NCBI GenBank assembly: GCA_001179505.1
Contig: CDMY01000436.1
Coordinates: forward strand, 81,777-145,776
DNA: 64,000 nucleotides
DNA from: Vitrella brassicaformis
Taxonomy: Eukaryota; Sar; Vitrellaceae
Direction of reading: 5' to 3'
The notes under the pieces are model-generated. The model did no database searches and was not told where the DNA came from. It worked only from the letters and a program-made list of their open reading frames with translations. Each line of letters starts with the position of its first letter. Within the stretch, counting starts at the first letter, position 1. The position numbers and the translations under genes are program-made. Of the stretch, positions 37,901-50,252 are shown piece by piece.

Positions 37901-38927
37901 TCACGCGCATCGGTGCCCACGACGCCATCCTCGAGGGCAAGAGCACCTTCCTCGTAGAGCTGGAAGAGACCTGCCAGATGCTGCAGCGGGTAAGTAAGCC
38001 GAACCGACCCCTCCCGGCCGGCCGGACGCCCCCAAACACACACGCTGGCTGGTTGCTCATCTCATCCGGTGTATGTCGCGTTCTGTGTTTGTTGTCATGT
38101 CAGGCCACCCCCCGCTCCTTGGCAGTGATCGACGAGTTGGGTCGCGGCACCAGCACCTTCGACGGCACCGCCATCGCACTCGCGGCACTCGAATACATCG
38201 CAAAGACACTCAAGGCATGCCTTGACCACCACACACACACACTAACTAATGCCTGCCGAACCCCCGGTGTCTGCCTGTCCTGTGTGTGTCCGTCCGGGCC
38301 GGCAGTGCCGTTGTCTCTTCTCGACCCACTTTCATTTGTTGTGTGAGGAGTTCCGCGGCATCCCCGAGATCATCAACTTCCACATGGCGGCCGACGTCAA
38401 CGACGACACGGGAGACGTCACCTTCCTCTACAAGTTCCAGGAGGGGGCCTGCCCAAAGTCCCACGGCATGCACGTCGCCAGGCTCGCCGGCATCCCCGAC
38501 AACGTACTCAGGTCAGCCAGCCAGCTGGTGGTGCGGGGTGCGACTCGCAGGCAGCTGTGTGGACCGTGTGTCTGCAGGGCGGCCGCAGAGAAGTCCCGCG
38601 AGCTGGAGGTCATCACGACAGAGTTCTACCAGCTAACACGGTAAGCATGATTGGAGTGGCTGATATAGATATCCACACACACACGTCTGCTCCTCCTCCG
38701 CCATTGGTGTCAGGTGCCGGAAGGTGGCCCGCCAGCTGCTGGGTCTGATCAGCACTCTGGCGGGCGACGACCCCGCAGCCAAGGACAGGGCGGCTGCCGA
38801 GCTGTCGGCCATGCATGCCGACTACCACACACCCAACAGCGCGCTGCACGAGCTCATCATCAGCAGCAGCGCGGCAGGAGCCGACACGCCTATGATGGCT
38901 ATGGATCGGGGAGGCGGGCTGCAGTAG
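31972..38927 (+). CDS. MSH6: DNA mismatch repair protein MSH6, 35 exons, about 1,284 aa
   Basis: Exons run from 31972-32040 and 32116-32283 to 38714-38927; phases close at 3,855 nt. Residues 25-32 (QSNLYAFF) form a PCNA-interacting box, followed by a Lys/Asp/Glu-rich linker. The mismatch-recognition Phe-X-Glu is F319-Y-E321 (GRFYEIFY). The ATPase has Walker [10 protein letters not shown] (about 1018-1026) and Walker [29 protein letters not shown] and [16 protein letters not shown] follow. With MSH2 it should bind base mismatches and small loops in the nucleus. It is MSH6 rather than another MutS because of the PIP box and the KGYVRFHTPEI region. Introns after 34066 and 38214 have GC donors. 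The donor after 35200 is non-canonical unless the exon runs to 35230. Confidence 0.96.
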
Positions 38928-39967
38928 ACAGACAGACAGACAGGATAGATAGGTGGGTGGATGGGACGAACGAATGGTGTACATACATAAAATACATAAC
39001 ACACATATAGCATAGCATACAGACAGCTGGCCTGGCCTGGCAAGGAGGGAGGGGACGGACACACTGATGGATGGAGGGATGGAGGGATGTAGATCTAGCC
39101 ACTGCTGTCTGACGGATCAAGGACAGGTAGACAGACAGGTAGACAGACAGGTAGACAGACTGACAGAGGGAGGGAGGGATGGGAGAGGATTGATGCATTC
39201 CGTTTGGTGCGGTGGGTGGATTGTGTGTGTGCGTGCGTAGCCATATATAGCTGACTGCCTCGTTTGGCTCTCCTGCTTGCAATTGAATGGCCTTGTACAG
39301 ATGACTGACTGATGGCAGCCAGCAGGCAGGCAGCGATCCGATCCACACATTTTTCATGTCATGCCTTCCTCCATCCACGCACATCGTCTCAGCGAGAGCG
39401 TGTGTGCCTCCGCGTCTGCGTCTGCCCGGCCTTGCACCGCACCGCACCCAAAAACGGTCGTCGACATTCGTCGACACACCACACCACACCACTCCACATG
39501 AATGAATGCACACCACTCACTCACCAAAGCCACCCAACCCATACATACGGCACAGAAACTCCTCCCTCTGTCAGTCATGTCAGCGCCTCACTCCTCATCT
39601 CACCTCACGCTACCTACCTGCCGCACCGACACACACACACACGCACACACAGACCGACCCTACACAGCCCATGTGTCGACACACGCCATGCATCCATCCA
39701 TCCCACCCGCCCGTCCCCAGTGTATGTACACTCCGTGTGCGTCCCGTCCGTCCCACACGACTCAACTCCATCATCATCATCACGTGTGTCGATCGGCCGG
39801 CCCTTCACAAATTGGAGACAGCTGGCTGGCCACTGTCCGTCGTGCGTCGTGTACGCCGGTGGGGTGGACTCGCCTCGCCTACCAGCCGTCGAGAGAGCGC
39901 ACCGGACCCTTGACAAATAGATGGGGACCAAGCCCCCACCGCGAGGGACCCTCCCTCCTCATCTCGC
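38928..39967. other. Convergent intergenic region
   Basis: 3' flanks of MSH6 (+) and the ENT-like gene (-). GGAT and CATC repeats and CA tracts are present; no gene is seen. Confidence 0.6.
39119..39160. repeat. 12-base tandem repeat
   Basis: About three copies of AGGTAGACAGAC in the 3' flank of MSH6. Confidence 0.85.
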
Positions 39968-42490
39968 TCAGGCTTGCCGCAGAAACTTGGGGTGTGCGTA
40001 GATAGCGATGGTGGCCCCCACCAAACCGATCCTGAATGAAATGAAGGGCAAAGATGACGGTCACAGGCGGCTCACGGGCTCTTTTGTTTCATCTATCGGG
40101 GTGTGGGTGGCTTACGAGAGGCCGGTGTAGATGCCGATGGCGACGAACCGGATGGCATCCGGCCGCCTGGGGGACGGCACAGCCGCGCCAGCAAACACAC
40201 TACACACATGATATGACATGACCGGGAAGGAAGGAACACATGTGGCCAATTGATTGATTGTGCACACGGCACGGCGTTTGTTTCATGTGGGTTTGGTTTG
40301 CTTACGACGCGGCGTTCTCCGTGAAGCCACCGATAAGGTAGTAGATGATCACCAGAGCAACTGCACACACACACATACATCATCCTCACACCACCACGTC
40401 GCAGCCCCTCCACTCCCTCCCTCCCTCCCTGACCAAGTCTTGGGTCCAGGACGTCCTCCTTGGTGCACGCCGATATCGGGTCGAGGACCATCCAGGCGAA
40501 TATGGTCATCTCCATGGCCAGCAGCGCCGTGACCATCACCGGCGGCATGGCCCGGTGCAGCCACTTGGCCACTTGACGCGGGTTGATCAGGATTGACATC
40601 AGGTTACCCAGGAAATCGCCCACCAGCTTCGACAGCAGCAGGTCCTGACACACACCAACAGGGAGGGCATGAGTGGATGAGCGGACGAGGGCGTGAGAGC
40701 ACCTCCCTCCAAAAGGTGGATGGATGGATGTGTCATACCTGCGATGCGATTGGTCCGCCGAAGAAGGCCAGGAAGGGCATGAGGCTCATGAGACACAGCC
40801 GGTTCACAAGCAGACAGATACCCAGCAACCACAGCGTTATCGTCGCTCTGCACCCAACAACCACCCCACACACCAACACACCAACACACCAGCGACTCCC
40901 ACCTGTCCCGCACCCTTTTGTCCCTCTGCTTGTGCTCACTCCCTGTCTAATGACGGCGGCAGGAGGTGGAATCTTGACTCGTATCTGGGGCCCAGGCTGG
41001 GCTGCAGCAGGTGCTGCGCCGGCGTGGGGCTGCCCAGCCCGCTGCCCGACAGAGTCCCACTGTCCATCTGCCGCGTATACTCACCCCGGCCAGACCTCGG
41101 CGACTCGTCAGAGCCCTCCAAAATCAGATCGTAGATCGCCCGCAGCTGATGACCATGATCAACCGACCGACCCACAACACACGGAGGAATGAGTATGTGT
41201 GTGCACAAACCCGCAGTCTCCCCGTTTGTGTGTGAGGTGAGAGAGAGACACATAGATGTCCGTTCCGTACCTGGTGTGTGCAGTGGAAGACGCCATATAT
41301 GACGACACAGAAAGTGGTGACGATAAGCGGCACGGCGAGGAATATCAATATCTCTGTCCGCGAGGCGTCAGGCTTGAAGCCCGACAGCTTAGTCACCAGC
41401 ACCGTCGTACCCGCCGCTACACCCGTCCCGAGCTTGACCACCTGATTGATGTATGGGATGGATGGCCCGTCCGTCCACCCATTCTTCCATCCGTCCATCC
41501 ATCCCAATCCCTACTACACCCACCCTCACATGTGCCCATGCATGCTTACGGCAGGGAGTTTGGAGTCGCCGGTGGCCAGCAGCTGCTGTGACGACGACAG
41601 GAGGGCGGATGTGAGGCAGCCCAGGAGGATGCCCACCGTCAGGACGCCCGCCCACGTGTCTGCGAACCCCGCGCAGAAGCACACGACGCCCGCCACGATG
41701 GTGACGAAGCTGGTGCGGAACAAGTAGGTGCTGTCCGTCCCATACAGCTGGTCAAACACACTGAGTGATTGAGTGGATTGATCGATCAACAGCAGAGAGA
41801 GATGCATGGCATCGATGTCAGACAACAAAGAGAATGATGTCCGTATCTCTGCGACCATACCTGTCGTATTTGATTTGCAGCGAGATCATGAGGGGCGCCG
41901 GGAGGAAGTTGGTGAGGACGAAGAACAGCAGCACCTTGTTGGACTTGAGCAGGCCCTGGAAATACCCCACCGACGTCTGGAAGAACGTTATAGTGATCTA
42001 TATATACACACACACACAGACACACACACGACCGAATGTCATGACCCCTTCCTCCTGGGTCCTGCATGCGGTCCTGCATGCGCCCTCGCGCACCTGCTGG
42101 CCGGCCCCGAGAGTCAGGGCCAGCGGAAATAGCCTCCAATACGCCTACATGTCACACCCAAGCACACGCACACACACAGACGAACACAGGCAGAGCGTCG
42201 CCGACAAATGGCAGGCATGAATTCCATGCAAGCCACACTGTTCTGCTTACCGATGCCATGTTTGTAGAGGCCGATGCAGCAGGGGCTACCTCACTGGCGC
42301 CGCCCCCCTCGGTGACGGACGTCGGAGTTTCTTCCTTCTCAGCCGGAGAGCTGGGCGCGGCCGCATCCGAATCGGCCAATGGCGGGAGAGCGCTCAGCCT
42401 GCTGTGGTCAGGGGATGGTGTGCCGTTTTCTGAGCTATGGGCCGACTCAGGACGCTTAGAGTTGGTCTGACGACCAATGACTTGATGCAT
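39968..42490 (-). CDS. ENT-like multi-pass transporter, 11 exons, 501 aa
   Basis: Exons 42251-42490, 42094-42144, 41861-41997, 41550-41760, 41271-41441, 40940-41145, 40739-40847, 40434-40644, 40306-40360, 40116-40166 and 39968-40031 sum to 1,506 nt in phase. About 10-11 hydrophobic helices follow a hydrophilic 80-residue N-terminus. Examples are LLFFVLTNFLPAPLMISL, GILLGCLTSALLSSSQQLLA, EILIFLAVPLIVTTFCVVIY and TLWLLGICLLVNRLCLMSLM. A hydrophilic central loop (about 41000-41140) splits 6+5 helices. The split, the DLLLSKLVGDFLGN segment and the GGFTENAAS helix pattern resemble equilibrative nucleoside transporters. Family placement is inference; another multi-pass family is possible. An alternative upstream exon (MAAGDQLAREKTK, near 42700) cannot be excluded. 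Confidence 0.65.
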
Positions 42491-42870
42491 AAGAGGCGGC
42501 TGGAAACGACGAGAACCACATCTCTAATGGCACAGAAGAAGCGCGAGTTGAGTGGCGACTCTTGACAAAGCTCGCAGGGTTTGAAACCGCTGCTGGGAGG
42601 CGAAGCATTTCATGAGGTGTGCTGTCAGCGGCACAGCTCATGTTGTGGATGCTGACACTGGCAAGCTTTGTCTTCTCCCTGGCGAGTTGGTCGCCGGCCG
42701 CCATGGTGCGTCCCGCATCGCTGGATCTGTCAGTGTTCGTCCCTCCTCCTCTTCGCCATATCACACCGACGTCGAAACGGGGCCTTCGCACAATCGCAAA
42801 AGAGGTGTGCGCGCGACGCACGCACACCTGGATATATGTGTCTATGTGATCCTTTCAGAGTGATGGCAGG
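42491..42870. promoter_or_regulatory. Shared upstream region of a divergent gene pair
   Basis: 380 bases between the start codons at 42490 (-) and 42871 (+). A minus-strand frame opens here (MAAGDQLAREKTK), so part may be a 5' exon. No promoter element was identified. Confidence 0.4.
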
Positions 42871-44066
42871 ATGCCGTCGCCACAGCCCAAGGAGCAGCCG
42901 ATACCGAGCGACCCTGATGGTGTACCAGCAGGTGCGTCGGCGCCATCCATAACACACGAGGGAGAGAGAGGGGAATCCATCGGAACATGCCGTACTCACA
43001 CACATCTGTCTGCCTGTGTGCTGATTGACCTTGTGGGCGTGCGTGTGATTCCTTCGTCGGCTTTGTTCAGGCACACCAACGAAGTGTGGTGGCTTGGAGG
43101 TTTACGGGCGGTCAGATGAGGAGGTGCGCCAGGGCCTTGACCCGCTGCCCAGGGTCACGCTCCCACCAGAACTCGTCGAACGGCACAAATTCACCCTGTT
43201 CCCAGAGACTGGCCGGTGAGTGCTTCGTCACAGATCAAGCAAGAAACAGCCTTGTTGACTTGAGATCCTCTCCGTTTGCTTCGCACGTGTGTGTGTGTGC
43301 AGCTGGACTACGGGGTCTCTCAAGGACATCAATCTGCTCACGGTGGTTTTCTACGTGTGGCCGTTGTTGGAGCAGATGATATTCCGGGTCGTGTGACACA
43401 GAGAACCCACAGGGATGGGTGGGTGGATTGATTAGCGCAGTGTGTGTGTGTGTGTGTGTTGGACAGACAAACTGCGCTGATCAGGACAACGATGACGACA
43501 TCTCGATGTCATTTATGGTCGGCAAGGACGGCAGGACGCCGAGGACAAGCCCATATGACTATCAGAGGCAGATATGGGTGCTGGTCGGCGATGATGAGGA
43601 GTATTATGAAGGCACAAAGGCATCGGAACAGGCCCTCAAGAGGCGCCTAGCGCGACAGGCATTGAGATACGGCTGCTATGTGGACGATGCGCTGCTCAAA
43701 TGGACTTTCTACAGCTACAACGACAAGACGTTCACCCTGGAGGAGATCAGGGAGTTTGACCACAGAAGCAGGATGTCGCAAGAGGGCCAGCCGCAGGAGA
43801 TAGTGGACTTCATGGCGGAGCTCCTGCGCAGAGACGACACAAATCTGCCGTTTGCCACATGGGAAGAACTCAGGAGCCAGCAGCAGAACAGGTGCGTGTG
43901 TCGTCAGGCAGACAGACAGAGAGAGAGAGAGAGACAGATAGAGATAGAGAGAGAGGCCAGTGGGTGCGCGAGTGAATGTGTGTTCCACACATAAAAATGC
44001 GTTTGCAGATTGGAGCGTCTGCGAGAGGAGGCGGCGGAAGCAGCTGAGAGAGGTGTGGAGCCATGA
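42871..44066 (+). CDS. Hypothetical protein, 5 exons, 257 aa
   Basis: Exons 42871-42931, 43071-43215, 43303-43387, 43467-43891 and 44009-44066 sum to 774 nt in phase. It begins MPSPQPKEQPIPSDPDG. Regions include TPTKCGGLEVYGRSDEEVRQ, one moderately hydrophobic segment (INLLTVVFYVWPLLEQMIF), an acidic stretch (CADQDNDDDIS) and a mixed-charge C-terminal half with YDYQRQIWVLVGDDEEYYEG, ending in a Glu/Ala-rich helix. No known domain was recognised. Complete start, stop and consistent phases support a real gene. Confidence 0.8.
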
Positions 44067-44545
44067 TTGACTGACGACGGATAGAGCCAGTAGATGCTTG
44101 AACTGTAGTGCGGCACAACGCATGTATGTATGCAAGTCGGCCAGCGTTTGCTTTTCGTTTTCGACCCATTCATTATGTACTCATTGTTTGTATCACTTGG
44201 CTGTATCCAGCCGGTTGGGCGTGCTTAGGATGGGACAGATCCAGTCTTCCAGACAGGCACACGACACTTGTACATAGGATGGTTAGATGGAATCATAGGG
44301 ATGGGTGGGTGGACAGGCCTTCAGGCTTCAATGTGCATGCTTCGTGTGTGTCCATGCTGCCTGTGTGTATGGGTGTGCTGTGGACGCGGAAGATGTCCGA
44401 TTGGTTGCTGTTTTCACCGCACTCGTGGATCGCGGGGCTTAGGGCTGATCTTCCGCTCAGACCGCGTCCTCCGATTTCTGAGTAGTCCCGATGCTCAGGC
44501 CGGACAAAGCACGGCACTAGTGTACCATACTATCTGACAAGTATA
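44067..44545. other. Intergenic region
   Basis: Between two plus-strand genes. No ORF, repeat or RNA gene is recognised. Confidence 0.6.
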
Positions 44546-47500
44546 ATGGAGAACCGCCATTTGTTGTACACGCTCTTGCTGACGGTCTTCACCGTGTGTA
44601 CAACGAAGACCATCCCAGCGGCGTTCTTGGCAAAGTATCTGACCACCAAGGGGATTACCAACTCCAGCGTCGGTGCGGACAACGAAGTACACGCAGAGAA
44701 GCGCCGCGGAGTCGTGGATCTCTCTGTTTTGTGTTGGTTGTGTCTGCAGGAATGCTCTTTGCCTGCTTCCCTTTCGCTGGATGTAAGCCAGCACATATAA
44801 GGGACAAGCGACAACACCGATCTCGGGCATGTATGTATCGGTCGTCGATCTGTGTGTGATCAGTTGTTTTTGCGCCCATTGGCGGAGCCATTGTGCTGCG
44901 AGTCGGCCCAACTGTCTGCCTGTGTAAGAATTTGTGTAAGGCCAAATGTCACACGGTCACACACACAGCCTGCCTGAGTGTCATCAAGGTGCTCTATCGT
45001 GTGTTCAGGTGTGAGCCTGTTGGTCAGCATTTTCTGCAACGTGTTGATGGCCTTCTCGGGAGTCTATTGGCAGTACCTGGTGGTGCGCATCGTCATGGGC
45101 GTGGCCACCATAGCCTTCACCACGAGCATGTACAGCCTCTGCCCCTTCCTCTTCCCCTCACACCTGACCCTCGTCATCGGACTTGTTGGTCGGCAAGTGA
45201 CCACACACACACACACTCAGACAGAAACACAAAGATCTGGTCGATCGATCCCTCCTCGTGCATATCGGTGTGTGTACCTGCAGAAACCACACTCGGGGTT
45301 GGCGCTTTCACCGGGAAATTTGTTGGTGGCGTGTTATTCCAGCTCGGTGGCTTTGCGCTTCCCTTTATCATGACGGCGTGTGTGCTCTTCCTCTGCCTCA
45401 TCCTGTGTGTCCGATTCCTGCTGGCCGTGCGCACCAGGGTCAATCCGAGCGGCTCTGATGACGTACTGGTCGACCAGCGGCTGATCAGCTTGGATAAGAG
45501 GGAGCGCTCCCTGTCAGACCACCACCACCACCACCACCTGCACCACCAGATGGATCCTCATGACGCGTCAGCGCCGTTTATGGGATTTATGGGATACGAA
45601 CACGAGCACAGGAGGGAAACAGGTGAGAAGAGAGAGAGAGAGAGAGAGACGGAGCCATTGTGGATGTATGTGTCTTTCTGTGTGTATGTGTGTGTGGTGT
45701 CAGAGAGGGGCCTGGTTGCGACCAAGAGCCCTGTGAGCGGCTGGCACCACCGGGAGCAGCTCACGGCGGAGCAGATGGCCGATCTGGACACTACCGACAC
45801 ATATGTCGCCCCCATCGGGCCCCCCACCCTTACCCTCCCCCATCCCACAACAGACACTGAAGGATACATTCAGGTGCACACACACTCTTCAAGCATGCAC
45901 ACGCGCATCGCATCTGTCATCCATCCCTTGCCTCTGTGTGTGTGTGTGTGTGTGTGTGCAGGACCTCCACACGAGCGAGGCGGCCCAGCCCTCTCCCACC
46001 ACCCCTCCGCTCCACCCCCAACGAGCCGCCGACCAGTCTCCGATGTTCGCTGCCTCGCCCGTCAGGCAAGACGAGCAGCTGTCGTCCGTTCCATCCCTCG
46101 GCGGCCTCATGAGGCAGAGATACAGGCGGCGAACCGATTCAGGAGATGATCATGACCTTGGCAGGACAGCGACGGCGGGGTCGGTGAGCCCTCGCTTTGG
46201 CGGCCGGCGGGGGGGAGTGGGGTCTGTCGGAGGGCAGCACAAGGAGGGGGCGTACGGCAGTCATGTGACGTACTGGCAGGTTATGACGACTAAGGTGCTG
46301 ATGACGCTGGTGGGGGTCTTCCTGACCTGCATGTGCTATAGTTTTCCGGATCCCGTGCTGCCCCCACGGATCAACAGTTTCCTTGGTAAGCGCAGAGAGG
46401 GAGAGGGCCGCAGGGGAGCGCCATCTGCACAGCCGCTTTGTGGTTTGCTTTGTCTCAGGCCCCCTGTCGTCCATGATCATCGGCCTCTTGATGGGGCTGC
46501 AGTCGTGCCAATACACGCTCGCAGCCCTCTTGACGGGCAGGGCAGCGCAGAAGTTTCCTCACTATACCTTTTACATGGCGCTGGGCTACCTGGCCATTCT
46601 GCTCGGCTACTGCTGCCTCGGCCCACTGCCACCAGGTCGGCAGCCTACAGCAGCCAGCCAGCCAGCCTGCACACACAAAGGGAACGAATCTCCTGTCTGT
46701 CTGTCTGTGTGTGTGTGTGTGTAGTGGAGGCTGCGGGTGTCGTCAGGGACCACTCGCCCGCGGCGTGGGTCGTGCTGGTGAGACATCGCGAGAAAAGTGC
46801 ATAGATTCACCAGGCAGGGGAGGCATTTTGCGTGTCGATGAATGACCTGCAGGTGTTGGCTTTGTCGTTCGTCCCCTGGGGCAATGCGCTGTCGTTTGTG
46901 CCATCCATCCCGCTGCTGCATGAGGACGTCGACGAGATGGGGCCGGCAGCAAAGGAGCTGGTAAGCATGCAACACCGGGTCAGATACCCACTGTGAGTGA
47001 ACACCCCATCAGTGTGTGGTGTGTGTGGTGTGTGGCAGGTGGTGAGCCTCTGCGTGTGCAGTATGAGTCTGGGTGAGACGGCAGGGCCCCTGCTCGGTGG
47101 TTCCCTCACTTCGGCGACTGGCTTCGAGTGGGCCTGCACAGCAATGGCCTTTGCCTACGGCATCTTCGGGGTGTGTTTTGTCATCGCCAAGCGGCCCTTC
47201 GCCAAGATCACTCTTTTGCGTATGCGGTACCGAGCGCAGCTGCCGACATTCCGCCTGATGCAAGTGTCGCCCCGCTCACACCGCAGGGCCGAGGCGGCCG
47301 AACCTCTTCTGTTGGAGGAGGGTGGAATGCGGGTGACGGCCGTGGGTGCGGTGCCGCCCAGCCCTGCGCCGTCGGCTCGGAGTGTGCGGACGCTGGGAGA
47401 TCTGCTTGGCCAGGACCCCGTCATCGGTCATCTCACCGTCGTCGGCAGACCCCATCGGCTGCCCAGCGAGGTCAGCTTGTCGGGAGCCGTGTGGGATTGG

Positions 47501-48183
47501 ATGAGGTTTGTGTGTATGCGCCGTTCGGTGTGATGTGTGTGCAGGCGGGTACGATCGGGCGGACGGAGACAGTGGTGTCTGGCGTCACAGCGCTGTCACG
47601 GGCGTCATACTTCAGCGCACTGTCCCAGCCGGCGGCCACTCTTGTGGAGGAGCTGCCCTCCACAGGCCTGGTGCCCTTCACCAATCCCGAGATGCTCCTT
47701 GCCATCACTTCCGTCAATGCGGCGGCATCGGCACTGCTCATCAACGACGCACTCGACCGCCTCACTCTCGAGGGCGACCTCGCCGACGAGCCCGAGCGCC
47801 TCACGTCCGCACCAACACAAGCCGTCCCACAGCAGGCGGCCACCACCATGGAGGGCACCGACGATACCGCCCCTCTCTACCGCACTGTCACGGTCACAGA
47901 GGTCCCCCCAGCCGCCGTACCCACAGCTGAGGCGCCTGTGCCGGCTCCCGTCCCGTCGGCCTTCGGTGTTGATGTGACTGGCAAGCCAATGGCTGACATT
48001 GAGGAGGGGAAGCCGCTGCAGATGGAGCCTGTGCCGCCTCTGGTGCTGGAAGGCGAGACGAGCCCTGCCAGCGGAAGGGCTGCCGGTGCGGTGCCCGACG
48101 GCGAGAGGCGGGGCGGGACGAGTGAGGGGAGCACTGAGTGGGAGGGTAGTGACAGCAGCGGGGGGAAGACCACTGCCGAGTGA
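44546..48183 (+). CDS. Major facilitator superfamily transporter with large loop, 12 exons, 913 aa
   Basis: Exons 44546-44672, 44750-44782, 44864-44923, 45009-45188, 45284-45622, 45704-45873, 45962-46385, 46459-46635, 46725-46777, 46853-46960, 47039-47470 and 47545-48183 sum to 2,742 nt in phase. N-half signatures: KGITNSSVG joined to MLFACFPFAG and FVFAPIGGAIVLRVGP, then VRIVMGVATIAFTTSMYSLC and ETTLGVGAFTGKFVGGVLFQ. The C-half includes MSLGETAGPLLGGSLTSATG. A hydrophilic loop of about 260 residues with a His cluster (DHHHHHHLHH) and an Arg/Ser-rich stretch divides the halves. A tail of about 280 residues rich in Ala/Pro/Glu follows the last helix. Substrate unknown; the motifs resemble eukaryotic solute:proton antiporters. 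The exon 1 donor at 44672 was chosen to keep the MFS motif in frame. Confidence 0.88.
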
Positions 48184-48754
48184 CAGACAGACAGACAGAC
48201 AGACTGGAGTAGCTTTGTGTCTAGTGCCATTTGTTGAGCCTTCCTTCATGGATGCCGATTTGTCGGGGTGAGGTTCTTTATGCAGCAGACAGACAGCCGT
48301 GCGACGTGGCTTACTCAGCCCTGCCAACAGACAGACTGAGATGAGCCGTGCCGTCAATCAGCGCTGTTTCTTGATGTGACTCTGTGTGTGCGTGTGTGTG
48401 TGTGTGTGTGTGTGAAACTGTGTGTGTGGTGTCGACATGGACGGACCTCAGGCTCTGTCTTTTTGTGGCTGGCTTCAGCGGTGCCGCGGCCCGGCCGACT
48501 GAAGGCAGCTAGCTTTGTGGACTGAGTGAGTGGTGTATGTGATCCGATCGATGTGGGCTTCCTTCATGTGTTGGTTGCAACCAAGGAACATTTCAAACTC
48601 TCTTGACATATATGCCATCGAATCGCTGTCTGTGTATGTACACTCACTACGAACAGAACATCTCTGTTATCTAAATCAACCAACCACTCGCATCTTATCT
48701 ATCTTATCTCGCCCCTCTCCCTCTGACGCGACGCGCATTCGTTCGCACATCTAT
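48184..48754. other. Convergent intergenic region
   Basis: Shared 3' flank of the MFS (+) and conserved unknown (-) genes, with a (GT)n tract near 48385-48430. No gene is seen. Confidence 0.6.
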
Positions 48755-50160
48755 CTACTTGCCGTTGTCTCCCTGGCCCCCCTGGGCCGCCTTAGTTGCG
48801 TCGTCCCTCTCCTTGATCATCTCAACCATAGTCTGCAGCCTCAGCCCCCCCACAGCGCCCCACCCCTCCTGGCCCTTGGGGATGTCGGGCCGGAACCTCT
48901 CGTACAGCCGATACGATAGGGGGCCGGCAGACAGCTCTCCTTGTGGGTAGGCGTTGGCCAGGCGGGCCATGAGTGCGTAGACGTCGCCGATGTGAGTGCC
49001 GAATTTCTCCCCCAGTGAGTTGTATGTGCTCTCGGGGGCGATGGGGATGCCCTTGTTGTTGAGACCGCGGAGACCTTGAGGGGTCTTCTGCACCGGCATG
49101 ACCTTGCCCATCAGCTCCATCACGCTTGAGTAGTTCTCGGGGGCCTGGCGCGACGGCTGCTTCTGGTAGATGCCCAGAGACTCACCCTGACCACGCAAGC
49201 ACAGCACGACACACACAAAGAAACTGATGCGGCGAGTCGAGTCGGTAAGTGGGCATCGGTTCGGGAGTGGTCACAAAACTCCCTCCCTACCTTTGCTCGT
49301 GCGTACACAGCAGCGATGGCATTGCCCAGCGACAGCGCCTCCTCCCAGCTGTAGCCAATCCTCTCAGCCACAACACCTGACCAACACACACACACACACA
49401 CACGCCCCCCCACATACCTCCCTCCCAATCCGTCCATCCATCCATCCATCCAGTGGTTCTCTGCACTCACTTGCCCAGAGCACCATCACAGGGGACCTAT
49501 TGACGCTGATGACGACGTCCGTCACGTCCTTCCCTGAGGGAGGGGGAGGTCGCAGCGACGACCGGCCGCCGCTGGAATTCTCTGCTGCCGCTGCCTTCTT
49601 GGCGGCCTGGCCTGTGTGCTCGACTGGCCCGGCTGCCTTGCGTTTCTTGTCGGCGGGTTTGGCCTCGCTGCTGGCTGCTGCTGCTGGCGGCTTGAAGGGA
49701 CGGCCGTCCTTGTACTTCTTGATGTGCAGAGCTAGCTCGGTCTCCACACTGAACGAACACACGAGTCGGACGCACACACGCAAATGCAAGACAACGACAG
49801 GACAATCCGGTGTGCCTGATGGCATGGCAGGGACGTGTGGTTCGGTCAGTGCAGACAGACACGTGTGCAGGCCCTGTCAGTCCTGCCTAGCCTACTTGGA
49901 TGGCAGGTTGCAGTCCGCCAGTTCCCCAATCTTCATGTACTTGACGTCATCCACCGTCTTGAAGCCCTTCTTCTGCAGACTTGCCGCCGCCTTCTTGGCT
50001 GCGGCGGCAGACACGCCTGCAGGCAGTGAATGAAATGACACACCGCAGCAGCGAATACACACACACAACGAGCGGAGCGGAGCAGCGCAGACGAAGCACA
50101 GACGAGATCCGTGGCCGACCTCTGACCTGCTTCCACAATGAACGCCGTCACGTCATCCAT
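48755..50160 (-). CDS. Conserved protein of unknown function, 5 exons, 316 aa
   Basis: Exons 50127-50160, 49896-50016, 49471-49748, 49292-49377 and 48755-49186 total 951 nt in phase. The N-terminus MDDVTAFIVEAGVSAAAAKK with KKGFKTVDDVKYMKIGELAD looks like a short helical, possibly helix-hairpin-helix region. A Lys/Ala-rich linker (DKKRKAAG) leads to a well-structured domain: SPVMVLWASVVAERIGYSWE, EALSLGNAIAAVYARAKG, MELMGKVMPVQKTPQGLRGL and a C-terminal YERFRPDIPKGQEGWGAVGG. I recall similar domains in unannotated bacterial and fungal proteins, from memory only. It is head-to-head with the TPR gene, 92 bases apart. No catalytic residues can be assigned. Confidence 0.85.
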
Positions 50161-50252
50161 TTCGACCACATCCACTCTCCAACCGGTCCTGTTCTGTTTG
50201 GGAGCGAGATCTGCACTGCGAGCTTTCAAGCTCGCAGCAGAAGGAAAGTGCG
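50161..50252. promoter_or_regulatory. Very short bidirectional promoter
   Basis: Only 92 bases lie between two divergent start codons (50160 - and 50253 +), so 5'UTRs and core promoters must be extremely compact or overlap. Confidence 0.6.

Noticed and set aside
39502-40005. Overlapping frames rich in Thr/His/Pro
   Set aside because: These are translations of CA-rich and CCAT-rich repeat DNA.
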